Origin: Phymatolithon calcareum | Lineage: Eukaryota > Rhodophyta > Florideophyceae > Hapalidiales | Direction of reading: 5' to 3' | Assembly: GCA_977006965.1 (NCBI GenBank) | Contig: OZ345360.1 | Location: 1,550,001 to 1,614,000 of the forward strand | Length of the DNA stretch: 64,000 bases | In this document: positions 33,543 to 42,675 of the stretch, in pieces | Position numbering within the stretch: position 1 is the stretch's first letter | Layout of the letters: each line of letters opens with the position of its first letter | Made by a program: the position numbers and the translations under genes | The notes under the pieces: generated by a model | Told to the model about the DNA's origin: nothing | Databases searched by the model: none | What the model saw: the letters and a program-made list of their open reading frames with translations, nothing else

Positions 33543-35151
33543 TTAGTCCTTCTTTTTCTTAGACCCTTCGGGAGTATCGGTGGAGATCTCGGTGTCTTGC
33601 TCTGCGGGTGTGACTTGCTTTGCCGGTGGGGGATGCTTCGAATTTATGTTTCCTTCCTGTGGATTCTCTTCTCTCTGGAGAATTTGCCTAAAACCAGGGG
33701 CAACCAGCTGCCTGCGCGGGAATTGCTTCCAATGGGCAGGGATTCTTTGGTCTCTGTCCATCTCCGTTATCTTCCTGTCCGCTGTTCTGGCAAGGGTTCT
33801 GTACCAGTCCTTAGCTTGGATGTTGTTTGCCGCCTTTTCGCAGTGCCGAGCCCTGCTCCTCAGTTTAACAAGGTTTCTTGCCTGTCCCTCGCTTGAGTTA
33901 GCTATGCTCTTGTTGCCTAGGGCATTATCGAAGACACTGAAGTGGGGCATCAACACAAGGTTTGCGGATCTCACTAGTGCCTTGATTGCTTGTACGTCTT
34001 TTTTTCTGGGCTAGGATCTCCATGACGGAGTTTCCAATGAATGAAATATGCAGCACATTATGTTTCGAGAGTAGCTCTCTGATAGCTTCTTCTATCTCAT
34101 TTCTTTCTGCTCTGGGAAGATTCTTGATGTACAGAGCGGCAATTTGGGCGCCCTGTCCTTTAGGTCTCATGAATGCTCCCATGCGCTCTCCAAAACGCGT
34201 CACCTTTTCTTTGTCTTCTGCTAGAAGGGCGTCGTCTGATGTGTTTTGCTTTAAAACGTGCAGATATGACCTTCTGTTTGGCTCTTGCTCTGGTTCGTTG
34301 CTAGGATTTTCGGCAGGACTAGCAGGAAGGCCTGAAGCATTGTCGCGTGCTTGGTTTTCCTCTCCCCACTCCATTTCTGGTGAAGAAGGGTTGTCTTCAT
34401 CTTCCGCAAGAACGCCTCGCGGGTGTTCGGGCTCCCTATTATTGGCTCGGAGTATCGCGTTCTCCTCAGCTAAGGTCCGCACCCGTGCCTCAAGGACAGT
34501 GACACGGTTTACGGTCACTGTGAGTCTGGATTCCATCTCTTTCAGTCTCTTTGACATTTCAAAGATAGCCTTATCCATATCTTCTTGACCCTGTTTTGGT
34601 TCCCTGGCAGCTGTGCCTACTTCCGGAACCTGTGTCTCACTTCGGGGAGAACACTCGATTTGGTAAACGAGTTGTGAGACTTCATTCCCCTTTTTCGTGA
34701 GCCCGCACTTTGTGCACATCAGTTTCAGTGGGGCTCTGGCTGTTCCTCCAGTAATCTTCATCCTGCCCTTCGTGTTGCAGTCCGGGCACGTTGCTAAGTG
34801 TCGAACTTTCACGAACTTCTGTCGGGTCGGGTTCTGACGGACGGTTTTAGAAATCAGATGCTCCTCGGCATTTTCAAATTCCTTCTCCGCTTGCCGGTTC
34901 GACGCACCATTTCCGACGTTCTCGTCGTCGTAAGCCAGCGTCTCTCCTTGATCTGCCCCAGAGGGCCCATCAGTTCCGAAACTGTTTCTCATAAATTCGC
35001 TATTTTTTGCAATATTTTGCACCGCCGCCGTATTCGGGCGCGATGCTTGCCGAGTCGATCTACGACTGCGGTTGACGATCCAGGGACCTTCATCATTCGT
35101 CTCCTTGATTTCGCCATCTATGGCGCGATTCATTGTCGCGGCCTCCCCCAT
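33543..35151 (-). pseudogene. LINE-D ORF1, nucleic-acid-binding protein, frameshifted
   Basis: ORF1 starts at the ATG at 35151. About residues 120-155 hold a CPDC...CTKC zinc-ribbon-like pair. A predicted coiled coil follows (FEMSKRLKEMESRLTVTVN and LEARVRTLAEENAILRANN). An RRM-like stretch is seen in IAALYIKNLPRAERNEIEE and HISFIGNSVMEIL. After AQKK an A7 run at about 34003-34009 shifts the frame. With one A fewer, the reading passes into DVQAIKALVRSANLVLMPHF and continues to the stop at 33543, giving about 535 aa. Such proteins package LINE RNA. The shift is more likely an indel in the homopolymer than programmed recoding. Confidence 0.8.
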
Positions 35152-35435
35152 CGGAGGTGTGGGGGCCCCTCGATGGGCTACTTCGGCCCAGGTGCGCTTT
35201 TTCGCTTGTACAGTAGTACCACCTGAAACCGGACCCGAACGGTCCTAACCTTCTCTCTATTTCGTGTGCATATATCCCCTGTGTTACGCGGGGAGTCAGC
35301 TTTGCAGGGAATCCTTACTCTTCTTAGTGGGGATGAGGGTTTTCTATAGCCTGGAACATGGCCAGGAGCTCGTCAAGTGCTCGCTTAGTCCAGACGCCGT
35401 CGTCTTTTGAGAGTGTGTACTTCGAAACTTCAATC

Positions 35436-35646
35436 GAAGAGAAAGAGGAGGATCCCATACGGGGGATATATGTTGATTTATTTTAAAAGCACCCAAGACC
35501 TCTCTGTGAGTAACGGGGCAGTTTCTCAATTACTTCTAACTTACCGCATTCTATTTTCCTAACATTTCCTTGATTCGAGTTTCTCTCCATAGATCCCATA
35601 CGATAGGACAGCCGAATTGCCAGTAATTCTCAAATTCCCAAAGAAA
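35436..35646 (+). mobile_element. LINE-A/B coding fragment split by a LINE-C tail
   Basis: Left of the nested insertion the plus strand reads LQSKRKRRIPY and right of it DRTAELPVILKFPK, together the KRKIPYDKTRELPAILKFPK block of LINE-A. The joint is clean once 35461-35591 and one TSD copy are removed. AAAG-rich simple sequence follows. Confidence 0.7.
35461..35591 (-). mobile_element. LINE-C 3' tail, nested insertion
   Basis: This 5'-truncated LINE-C of about 130 bp keeps only the end of the protein (RETRIKEML-like, minus strand), the 3' UTR and the terminus AACATATATCCCC. It lies between two copies of GATCCCATACG (35451-35461 and 35592-35602, sharing one G with the element edge). The insertion shows that LINE-C moved after the LINE-A/B host copy was in place. 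Confidence 0.85.
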
Positions 35647-35984
35647 GAAGGCAAGAAAGAAGATAGTTTTTCCGCCCTGAGTGGTGTGCCGCAACGCTCA
35701 AGGAAGCTGGGAGAGAAGACAGAAGAAGATGAAAGAAGGCAGCGAGATGACTAGCTACCGTGAGCGTCCTAAATGGTTTCCAACCCGGGGCATCCCTTTG
35801 AAGGACGGCGACTGAAGATTGGCTATGTAGCGATATAGATGTTAAGCTTCCCCAAGGTCTGCACATTGTGCAGCTTGGGCAGCTGTTGTGACATCAAGTA
35901 CCACTCGTATCTGTTAAGTCTACTGGAGCCGTAAGGATGTGGAGTTGTTTACCAGCTCTGATAAATCCCGCAATAAAAGAAAGA

Positions 35985-36070
35985 AAGAAAGATAGTTTTA
36001 TTATTGTTACCAACGCATCTGCATACGCATGGGGAAACACTTCTGACGAGCCACACGGACTCATTCAGGT
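35985..36070 (+). repeat. R repeat, coding-like
   Basis: This second copy of the R repeat follows an AAAG microsatellite at 35975-35995. The plus strand reads IIVTNASAYAWGNTSDEP. The unannotated stretch 35647-35974 before it shows only simple sequence and short frames. Confidence 0.5.
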
Positions 36071-36159
36071 CGAAAAGGGTCCATTTCAACAAAAGCAGGA
36101 AAGTGAGCAAAATTCTAAAATCTACCTCTGATCTCAAAAAGGGATCTCGAGGGGGAAAA

Positions 36160-36625
36160 TCATTGCGCTTCTCGCCAAATTCCCGACGGCGAAACAAAGG
36201 CAACTCGCGCTCCAGTACATCTGTGGTAGATTTCCACTGGTGTCCGCAATAAGAGTGGCAGAAAAATTCGGAAACAGAGCTCGACCGCATAACGCTACTC
36301 TGGATTGCACACTTTCAGGGCACGAACTTGAAGGAGAAAACAGGCTGGACATAGAACAAGCTCTGGAGGAGCTTTTTATATTCAGCAGGGCCCTCATAGA
36401 GTTCATTCAGAGCGATGAAGGCGTATACTGAAGCCCAGGTACGAACAGTGGAGTTCACGACTATACAGGAGTTCCGCAAATGAGATAGGATTATCTGAGA
36501 TTCTAAGATTTTTAGTCTGCCCTTCTGGCGATATGTTTTACTGAGATACACAAAGGTAGGTAGGAAACGATGAATCCTTGCCCATATCTGCGGAAGTCCG
36601 TGTTGCTTTTAAATAAACTTGGATA
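36160..36625 (+). mobile_element. LINE-B fragment with 3' UTR
   Basis: The frame at 36160-36431 encodes LLAKFPTAKQRQLALQYICG, then RFPLVSAIRVAEKFGNRARP, ELEGENRLDIEQALEEL and a terminal EFIQSDEGVY, then TGA. The 3' UTR runs to the terminus TTGCTTTTAAATAAACTTGG. Compared with LINE-A the protein is about half identical, so it is treated as a separate family with the copies at 18.1 and 24.4 kb. Confidence 0.75.
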
Positions 36626-37384
36626 AATAAAAGCAATACATGAGATAGTATTGTGTAGAACCCAAACTTTCTCAACAGCCTATGATAGAAGTTAGTTTCT
36701 CTCTACGGATTGCCTGCGTATTCTCTGCTCTGTACATGTGCATTAGACTGTCAAATAGTCATTTATCCATCGGTTTTAAATTAGACCCATCGCTTGTTTG
36801 CAGGCACCTACCGCTCCGAAGCCCCAACCAGCTCTCAACCAGAAAGAAACGATTTACGAGAGAATGAAGCTCTATCGTCGATGTTGGTTACTATGAAATT
36901 ACCAGCAAGGGTATATCCGATGTGGTCGCAACCACAAGCCATCATGGAATCACCATAGAGGATTCAGTAGCACAAGAGAGTCAAAAAGCACTCAAAGTTG
37001 ACAGCCCCTCACAATACCGCAGCAGCCAAGGACACTGTGGAAGCGACGTGTTACTAGACCGAATACTCAGGCGCATCAATGCCCCCAGAGTCGCAAGGCG
37101 CACTCACTAGTTAAAGGTAGCGTAGCTTTTCCCTTCAATAAACGGAACCAAGGATTCCTTGCACAGCCGTGACAAAGCGTGAACAATTCATGGCCGTAGT
37201 GCACGGTTGGATCACAAAGTCGGCTTAATACTACCGTTCTCTGTCCTTTTCATTCGTGATGAGTGTAAATTTCTAAAACGGAGAGTGCAGTGTACGTTCA
37301 TAGTTGTTAAAATGGCACCTCAGGAGACCAAAGGCAGGTTTTTGTAGACCACCGAACTGTGGAACGCCCACAATAAGAAACTCT
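36626..37384. other. Unassigned
   Basis: Only short frames are present. No repeat or gene is recognised. Confidence 0.3.
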
Positions 37385-37510
37385 TCACTGGTCAGAATCG
37401 AGCAAGGTTTCCTTGGCACACGAAAAATTGCCCCAAGCGTCAGCAGATGCGTAGATAACGTTTTTTAAAAATTTACCAACAAATAAAAATCTACTTTTTT
37501 CTCCTTCTGT
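37385..37510 (-). repeat. R repeat, coding-like, inverted copy
   Basis: The minus strand reads LFVGKFLKNVIYASADAWGN then FSCAKETLLDSDQ, matching the 29.0-kb copy through AWGNFS..K..LLDS. It lies upstream of RIO2 without touching the gene. A 16-bp palindrome ATGATGATATCATCAT follows at about 37513-37530. Confidence 0.5.
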
Positions 37511-37910
37511 TAAAATGATGATATCATCATATGTCCCCTGTAGGGCGGATTGTGTAGCCAGGGCAACCCCTTGATTGGCTAGCCGACACAGATTGATTAA
37601 CATTTACAGTCGAAACGGTTAGATAATAAAAAGTCCCCGATTTGAAACTACTTATCTGATTGAGACTCAAGTCCTACAGTAGTTCCTATGACACTCGAAT
37701 TCTTCGGATCAGCTCGACCGAAGACGACGGCCGTGTCAAATTGCTCGAGTTTGTCCCTCCGGTGGCGCGCATTGCTTCGCTTCTTCACGGCTCAGTTTTC
37801 GCCATTTCACAGCTTCCGTCAGGGTGCACTCTCGCCGCGCTGTTGTTCTCTGGCTCCATTAGTTGCATTGCGTTTGGCAGATAGAGCTCGTGCAAACCCC
37901 AGTAACCCAA

Positions 37911-39233
37911 ATGAAGCTCGACCCAGCCGCGCTGCGTTATCTCAGTGATGACGATTTTCGTGTCTTGACTGCAGTGGAAATGGGCATGCGTAATCACGAC
38001 TTAGTTCCCGTCGCCCTCATCAGCGCAATCTCTGGTCTACGTCATGGCGGTTCAATGAAGTCACTGAAAGAAATTCATAAGCACAAGCTCGTTCACCGTG
38101 AGACAAAGGGTTACGTTGGTTTCCGACTCACCAGTCTGGGATATGATTATCTCGCCATGCGCGCACTCGTCAAACGCGGCGTCATCGAATCTGTCGGACG
38201 GTCAGTTGGCGTCGGCAAGGAGGCGGATGTGTTTATGGTTTCACCTTCCGAACGTCTGTATGACGAAGTTCCTGAGCTCAACGACCGGCCTCATTTGGCC
38301 ATGAAAATTCACCGCCTCGGTCGAACCTCGTTCCGGAGCGTCAAAAGCAAGCGCGATTACCTGTGCCATCGCAAGGCAGCCTCCTGGATATACTTTTCTC
38401 GCCTTGCCGCCATTAAGGAGTATGCATTTATGTGCGCATTGCACGAGCGTGGTTTTCCCGTGCCAAGACCACTGGGTCACTCCCGTCACGTTGTTGTCAT
38501 GGAATTGGTCGATGGCATCCCGTTATCGCAGGTCATGGAGATCGGCTCTCCTTTGAAAGCTGCATCCACTATTTTGGGCGTAATTGAAGAGCTTGCACTT
38601 CATGGTCTTGTTCATTGCGATCTCAATGAGTTCAACATCATGATTGACGATGACGAGAAAATCACTGTGATTGATTTTCCGCAAATGGTGTCTACACAGC
38701 ACGCGGATGCTGAAGAGCTGTTCAACAGAGATGTCGACGGCATTGTCAAATTCTTTTCGCACAAATATGATGTTCCCATTGCTGAGATGAAGGTGCCGAA
38801 GTTTTCAGACGTCATGGCGTCCAGGGAAGAACAAGAAAGGCTGGATATATTGGTCGCAGCTAGCGGGTTTCGGACAGCGGAAGAAACAAATGGGCCGAAC
38901 GAAAGCAATGCTGAAGAGACAATTCTGCTTGATGGTTTGGATTTGAATACGTTGGCTATTTCACTGAAAAACGATGACCCTGAAGATGATGAAACACCCA
39001 GGGATAATTCAAAACCTACTGGCATCTTATATGAAACAAGCTCTTCATCCCCACCGCGCGAAGCTGAGCCGTTAGATGGGGCATCTGGGTTGAATCGAAG
39101 GCTTATTGCGGAACGTGTACGAAGACAGCGTGCGAACCAACAGCGTCGGCGTCAAGTTGCGAGACGGAACGTCGTCAAGAATTCTGAAAAGAGAAAGGTC
39201 AAGGCTGAAATGGCATCAGAAATATGGCAATGA
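37911..39233 (+). CDS. RIO2: RIO2 serine kinase/ATPase, 40S ribosome maturation
   Basis: This is an intronless 440-aa protein. Residues 1-95 form the RIO2-specific winged helix (LDPAALRYLSDDDFRVLTAVE, shortened in-family as MxLD...L). The nucleotide loop is SVGVGKEADVF (residues 98-108), the ATP-binding Lys is in MKIHRLGRTSF (K132), the catalytic loop is HCDLNEFN (H235-N242, Asp237), and the metal-binding motif is IDFPQM (Asp255). The tail is acidic, then basic (RRQRANQQRRRQVARRN). RIO2 acts on pre-40S particles in nucleus and cytoplasm. The ATG at 37911 is preferred over earlier non-ATG codons because family homology begins with it. The gene converges on RF1 with a 135-bp gap. It is intact and the best-supported host gene here. 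Confidence 0.97.
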   Translation: MKLDPAALRYLSDDDFRVLTAVEMGMRNHDLVPVALISAISGLRHGGSMKSLKEIHKHKLVHRETKGYVGFRLTSLGYDYLAMRALVKRGVIESVGRSVGVGKEADVFMVSPSERLYDEVPELNDRPHLAMKIHRLGRTSFRSVKSKRDYLCHRKAASWIYFSRLAAIKEYAFMCALHERGFPVPRPLGHSRHVVVMELVDGIPLSQVMEIGSPLKAASTILGVIEELALHGLVHCDLNEFNIMIDDDEKITVIDFPQMVSTQHADAEELFNRDVDGIVKFFSHKYDVPIAEMKVPKFSDVMASREEQERLDILVAASGFRTAEETNGPNESNAEETILLDGLDLNTLAISLKNDDPEDDETPRDNSKPTGILYETSSSSPPREAEPLDGASGLNRRLIAERVRRQRANQQRRRQVARRNVVKNSEKRKVKAEMASEIWQ

Positions 39234-39368
39234 TGTGGTTTTTGAATGTTTTTGTTGGGTGGTGAGAGCTATTTTCAGATCCCATGTCTTTCTCGAACAT
39301 CCCTTGCTAGCTTAACTCTTATAGTATATATTTATTGTAAGTCGTAATATCGGAATACCACCGTTTTT

Positions 39369-40655
39369 CTACTGCGCCATCTCTTCAAGCTTAGCCTTTT
39401 GGTCTTCGAAAATGCAACCTTGGATCATGCTGTCGATGCTGCCGTCCAGGAAATCTTGCAACGAATAATTACGACCAAGTCGATGATCCGTCACTCTCGA
39501 GTCCTTGTAGTTATAAGTTCTGATTTTCTCAGCGCGCGAGCCTGTGCCAACCTGGCTTTTCCTGCGCCCGTACTGTTCTGCGCTTCGTTCTTCCATTTGG
39601 ATGTCGTATAATTTCGCTCGCAAGATTTGCATCGCGAGCTCCCGATTCTTCATTTGCGACCGTTCTTGCGTACAAAACACGCGGATTCCAGTGGGCTTGT
39701 GGATAAGATCAACAGCGGTCTCGACCTTGTTCACGTTCTGTCCACCAGAGCCGCCTGAGCGTGCAGTTTTCAACTCAATGTCTTTCGCCTCGATTTTCAC
39801 ATCCACGTCGTCAACCTCCGGCATGATGGCAACAGTGGCTGTGCTCGTATGCACTCGGCCCTGTGTTTCTGTCGCTGGAACACGCTGAACGCGATGCACA
39901 CCGGCCTCATACTTAAGTTTGGAGTACACGGATTCGCCAGTAATCTCTAAAATGCATTCCTTGTATCCGCCGTCAGTGCCTTCACTCTCTGAAACAAGAG
40001 ATACAATCCAGTGTTGTGCCTGCGCATATTTTCGGTACACATCCACGAGATCGCCCGCCCAAATGGATGCCTCATCTCCACCCGTTCCAGCTCGAATTTC
40101 GAGCATGCAATTCTTCTCGTCGTTGGGGTCTTTCGGTAGGAGCAAAACCTTGAGTTGTTCCTCAAGGTTTTCAATGGTTAACTCCAATTCGGAAATTTCT
40201 TCGCGCACCATTTCCCTCATCTCGGAGTCATCGGACGCATCTGAGAATAGTTCTCGCGCTTCTTGAAGACTTTTCGTCGATGCCACCCATGTCTCATACG
40301 CCCGCACTATCGGTTCGAGATCAGCACGGGCTTTGCTGATACGCATGAGTTGTTTGCTGTCGGCACAAACATCAGGGTCTGCTAATTGATGAGTAAGACT
40401 TTCAAATGTGTCCTTCGTGGTCTTCAATTTTCGAATCATTGGCGCCTGCGTATTCATTCGTACGAAGCGACGAGTTGCGGTGATGGTAACACAAGCAGGT
40501 CTTCCGCATCGAAGGTCTCTTCCATTTAGTCCCGATGTCGCCTGCACTCCAAGTGCAGTTGCACTTGCAAAGCCAGGTTGGGGTATTGCTTTTGCCAATC
40601 GTCGAATGCGCTTTGAGGACGGCTTCGCAATCGCAATTTCACCCACAGTAGCCAT
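39369..40655 (-). CDS. Organelle peptide chain release factor 1
   Basis: This class I release factor of 428 aa hydrolyses peptidyl-tRNA at UAA and UAG codons. The GGQ motif is at residues 304-306 in [18 protein letters not shown], and the stop-codon reading tripeptide P-A-T (260-262) in [18 protein letters not shown] marks it as RF1 rather than RF2. The first 70-80 residues are Ala-, Arg- and Ser-rich and absent from bacterial RF1 (about 360 aa), so they are probably a transit peptide for plastid or mitochondrion; the choice cannot be made here. The ATG at 40655 gives the full extension and TAG ends the frame at 39369. A 73-bp piece of this gene is duplicated at 21366-21438. Confidence 0.95.
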   Translation of the reverse strand: MATVGEIAIAKPSSKRIRRLAKAIPQPGFASATALGVQATSGLNGRDLRCGRPACVTITATRRFVRMNTQAPMIRKLKTTKDTFESLTHQLADPDVCADSKQLMRISKARADLEPIVRAYETWVASTKSLQEARELFSDASDDSEMREMVREEISELELTIENLEEQLKVLLLPKDPNDEKNCMLEIRAGTGGDEASIWAGDLVDVYRKYAQAQHWIVSLVSESEGTDGGYKECILEITGESVYSKLKYEAGVHRVQRVPATETQGRVHTSTATVAIMPEVDDVDVKIEAKDIELKTARSGGSGGQNVNKVETAVDLIHKPTGIRVFCTQERSQMKNRELAMQILRAKLYDIQMEERSAEQYGRRKSQVGTGSRAEKIRTYNYKDSRVTDHRLGRNYSLQDFLDGSIDSMIQGCIFEDQKAKLEEMAQ

Positions 40656-40876
40656 TCTTCAGGCTGCAACGGTGACGTAGGAAGAGCTCCTCGGTGCGCT
40701 GAGCTCAAGGTCGCATCAACTTGATCTAATCGAGCAAAGATCGTATCATACAGAAAATGGCAACATGTGCTGTAAGAGGGAAGTTCTTGAGCATTCGATT
40801 TTTGCGTCCGCATTAAATTTAATTTACCAGACTGGAAAAGTCCGCAATTCCAGTTCCAAATATTTTCTTTGGCAAT

Positions 40877-41097
40877 GAGGACGCGGCATACGTTTGGCGT
40901 GGCTGATGTGTTTATCTATGGGACATTTTTTCTCATAACGATTTTTAGTTTTCTGAAGTGAAATTGCTTTTCAAACAAACGTTTCGCGATGTTTCAAGTT
41001 TTTGCTCAAAAGTGTGCGAAAACATCTAAAGCGAAAGTTTGCAAATCACACTGCACGTGAAATCAGCCACTGAAAACCTACTGTATGCCGCGTCCTC
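40877..41097. mobile_element. MITE-like element with 15-bp inverted repeats
   Basis: GAGGACGCGGCATAC at 40877-40891 is repeated exactly in inverted orientation at 41083-41097. The 221-bp unit has no coding capacity. Its flanks show no clean TSD, though TGGCAATGAGGAC at its left edge resembles TGGCAATAAGGAC at about 41122. It lies between RF1 and the CACTA element; 40656-40876 holds the RF1 upstream region with nothing else recognised. Confidence 0.55.
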
Positions 41098-41145
41098 GTA
41101 ACCAGTCCACGAAATATTGACTGGCAATAAGGACTTTTTTGACTG

Positions 41146-41162
41146 CACTAGGGGAGAAAAAT
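41146..41162 (+). repeat. CACTA left terminal inverted repeat
   Basis: 17 bp, pairing with 51818-51834 with one mismatch at position 7. Confidence 0.85.
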
Positions 41163-42675
41163 GCGGTCATAACCACACCTTAGTGTTTTGCGTTGTAAGG
41201 TTCTACAACCGCTCAAAATTACAGTTCAGGAACTGGGAGGGTATGACTTAACAAACTGGTCCATCTAGGCAGAATTCGTAGTTTTGGGAACTGTACGTGG
41301 CGGAATTGAGCCGGAGTTCGTGGAACTGCACTATGTGTATGGACACATGTCGTTCTTAAACTGGAGATTCAAAATAGTCAGTGCATGGTTCGAGAAACTG
41401 CAAAAGCACTAATTGAGAAACCATGAGTAAGTGGTGGTATACATTCGTTTGATCTAGCGTCTACGGGCAGCTTGCAACTTAGGAACGATTGTGCATAAAA
41501 CTCCATCAGCGTTACTCCATTTTTATATCCGAAAATTTGAAACATGTTGATTGCAACTCTGAAGAATGGGAACGTGCGTTGCTGAATCCATTGAAAAAGT
41601 GTACAACTACATCATGTTCAGATTAAATACAATTGAAGTTCGAAAATGAAACCCGGAAAAACAATCTACATTTCAACCGCGAGACGAATCACTTTCATTC
41701 TTGTTTGAAATCCTAGAGGTCGAATAAAAGAGGAATGCGAGTAGAAACGACAATGACGTTAGAAATTGATCTCTGCAATATGAGCTTCCGCAGACAAACT
41801 AGTAATGACCGCGCACCATACCATTTTTAGCTTCACGAGAAGGGCAGTTCAGAGCGCGATCTATGACAATCAGTGTCATAGTGAACACAAAACCGAAGTA
41901 AAAACATACGTGAAAACGAATGCCGTCTGTGTGACACCATCGAAGATTGTAAAACCAAATATCAATCGAAAAGAACCATGACGTTTGAAGAACGTTAGAG
42001 CGGAGAGGAAATAGAAGACAACGAAATCTTATATGTAGCATACGAACCGTCGAACATACAGCCGCCCGAGAGGGCATATTCGATAGCGGACTCAAACGGT
42101 GCATGAGGTCACGAGCAAGCACGCGCGGGAGGATTTCCACTTGCACTGACCATCCAAACGCTGCGATTGTTGACGAGAAACTGGTAAATAGATTTTGACT
42201 CTCCTTCAAACCATGTGAGGAGCGCATCCGAAAGAAACCCAATTCCAGGATCAGTAGAGAAAAATCTCGTGTTTGCCCATCCGCGGTCGCACCTACAGAT
42301 TGACGAAGGACTTAAATAGTCCTTTGACCCGCCGGCGACGGCATCAAATTTGTAAAAAATGATCGAAAATTACGCAAAAAATGTATACTTTACTCGAAAA
42401 GTCTTATTTGCCTTGAAAAATATGAGAAACCAGATATGCTATAACGAACCACCGCAATTAAGGTGGTTTCAATAGATTTTAACACGTGTTTACTTGCCAC
42501 TTGGGTGATGAACGTATGTGTCACCCCATCTACAGGTGGCAGCTGTTTTCGCGAGGTACTCGAGTCGGTCGTAACACTGCAGTTGAGATCTTAAAAGGTA
42601 CTCGTCAGAGGATACTCTATCTCGATATCTGGCATTGTGTCTGCAATCACAATACCGTCTCATCAGCCTGCAACT

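Larger units (their letters stand above)
30410..35268 (-). mobile_element. LINE-D, full-length APE-type non-LTR retrotransposon
   Basis: This is a 4859-bp element with both ends readable. The TSD CATATATCCCCTGT (14 bp, perfect) is at 30396-30409 and 35269-35282. In its own direction it has a 5' UTR of about 117 bp, ORF1, a 4-nt gap, ORF2 with endonuclease then reverse transcriptase, and a 3' UTR ending in TTGAAAGC...A8 on the element strand. It has structural integrity but carries an ORF1 frameshift, an ORF2 stop and a changed motif C, so this copy should not be autonomous. A 5'-truncated relative lies at 63112-63332. Confidence 0.93.

Noticed and set aside
30710-35226. Long plus-strand frames opposite LINE-D (up to 215 codons)
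   Set aside because: They are antisense shadows of ORF1 and ORF2 and have no motifs of their own.
40908-41145. RF1 and RIO2 as an operon-like pair with shared regulation
   Set aside because: They are convergent, not divergent, with no sequence evidence for joint control.
41799-42242. Minus-strand 147-codon frame with hydrophobic C-terminal stretch inside the CACTA element
   Set aside because: Low-complexity and without domain features; chance frame in the left subterminal region is as likely.
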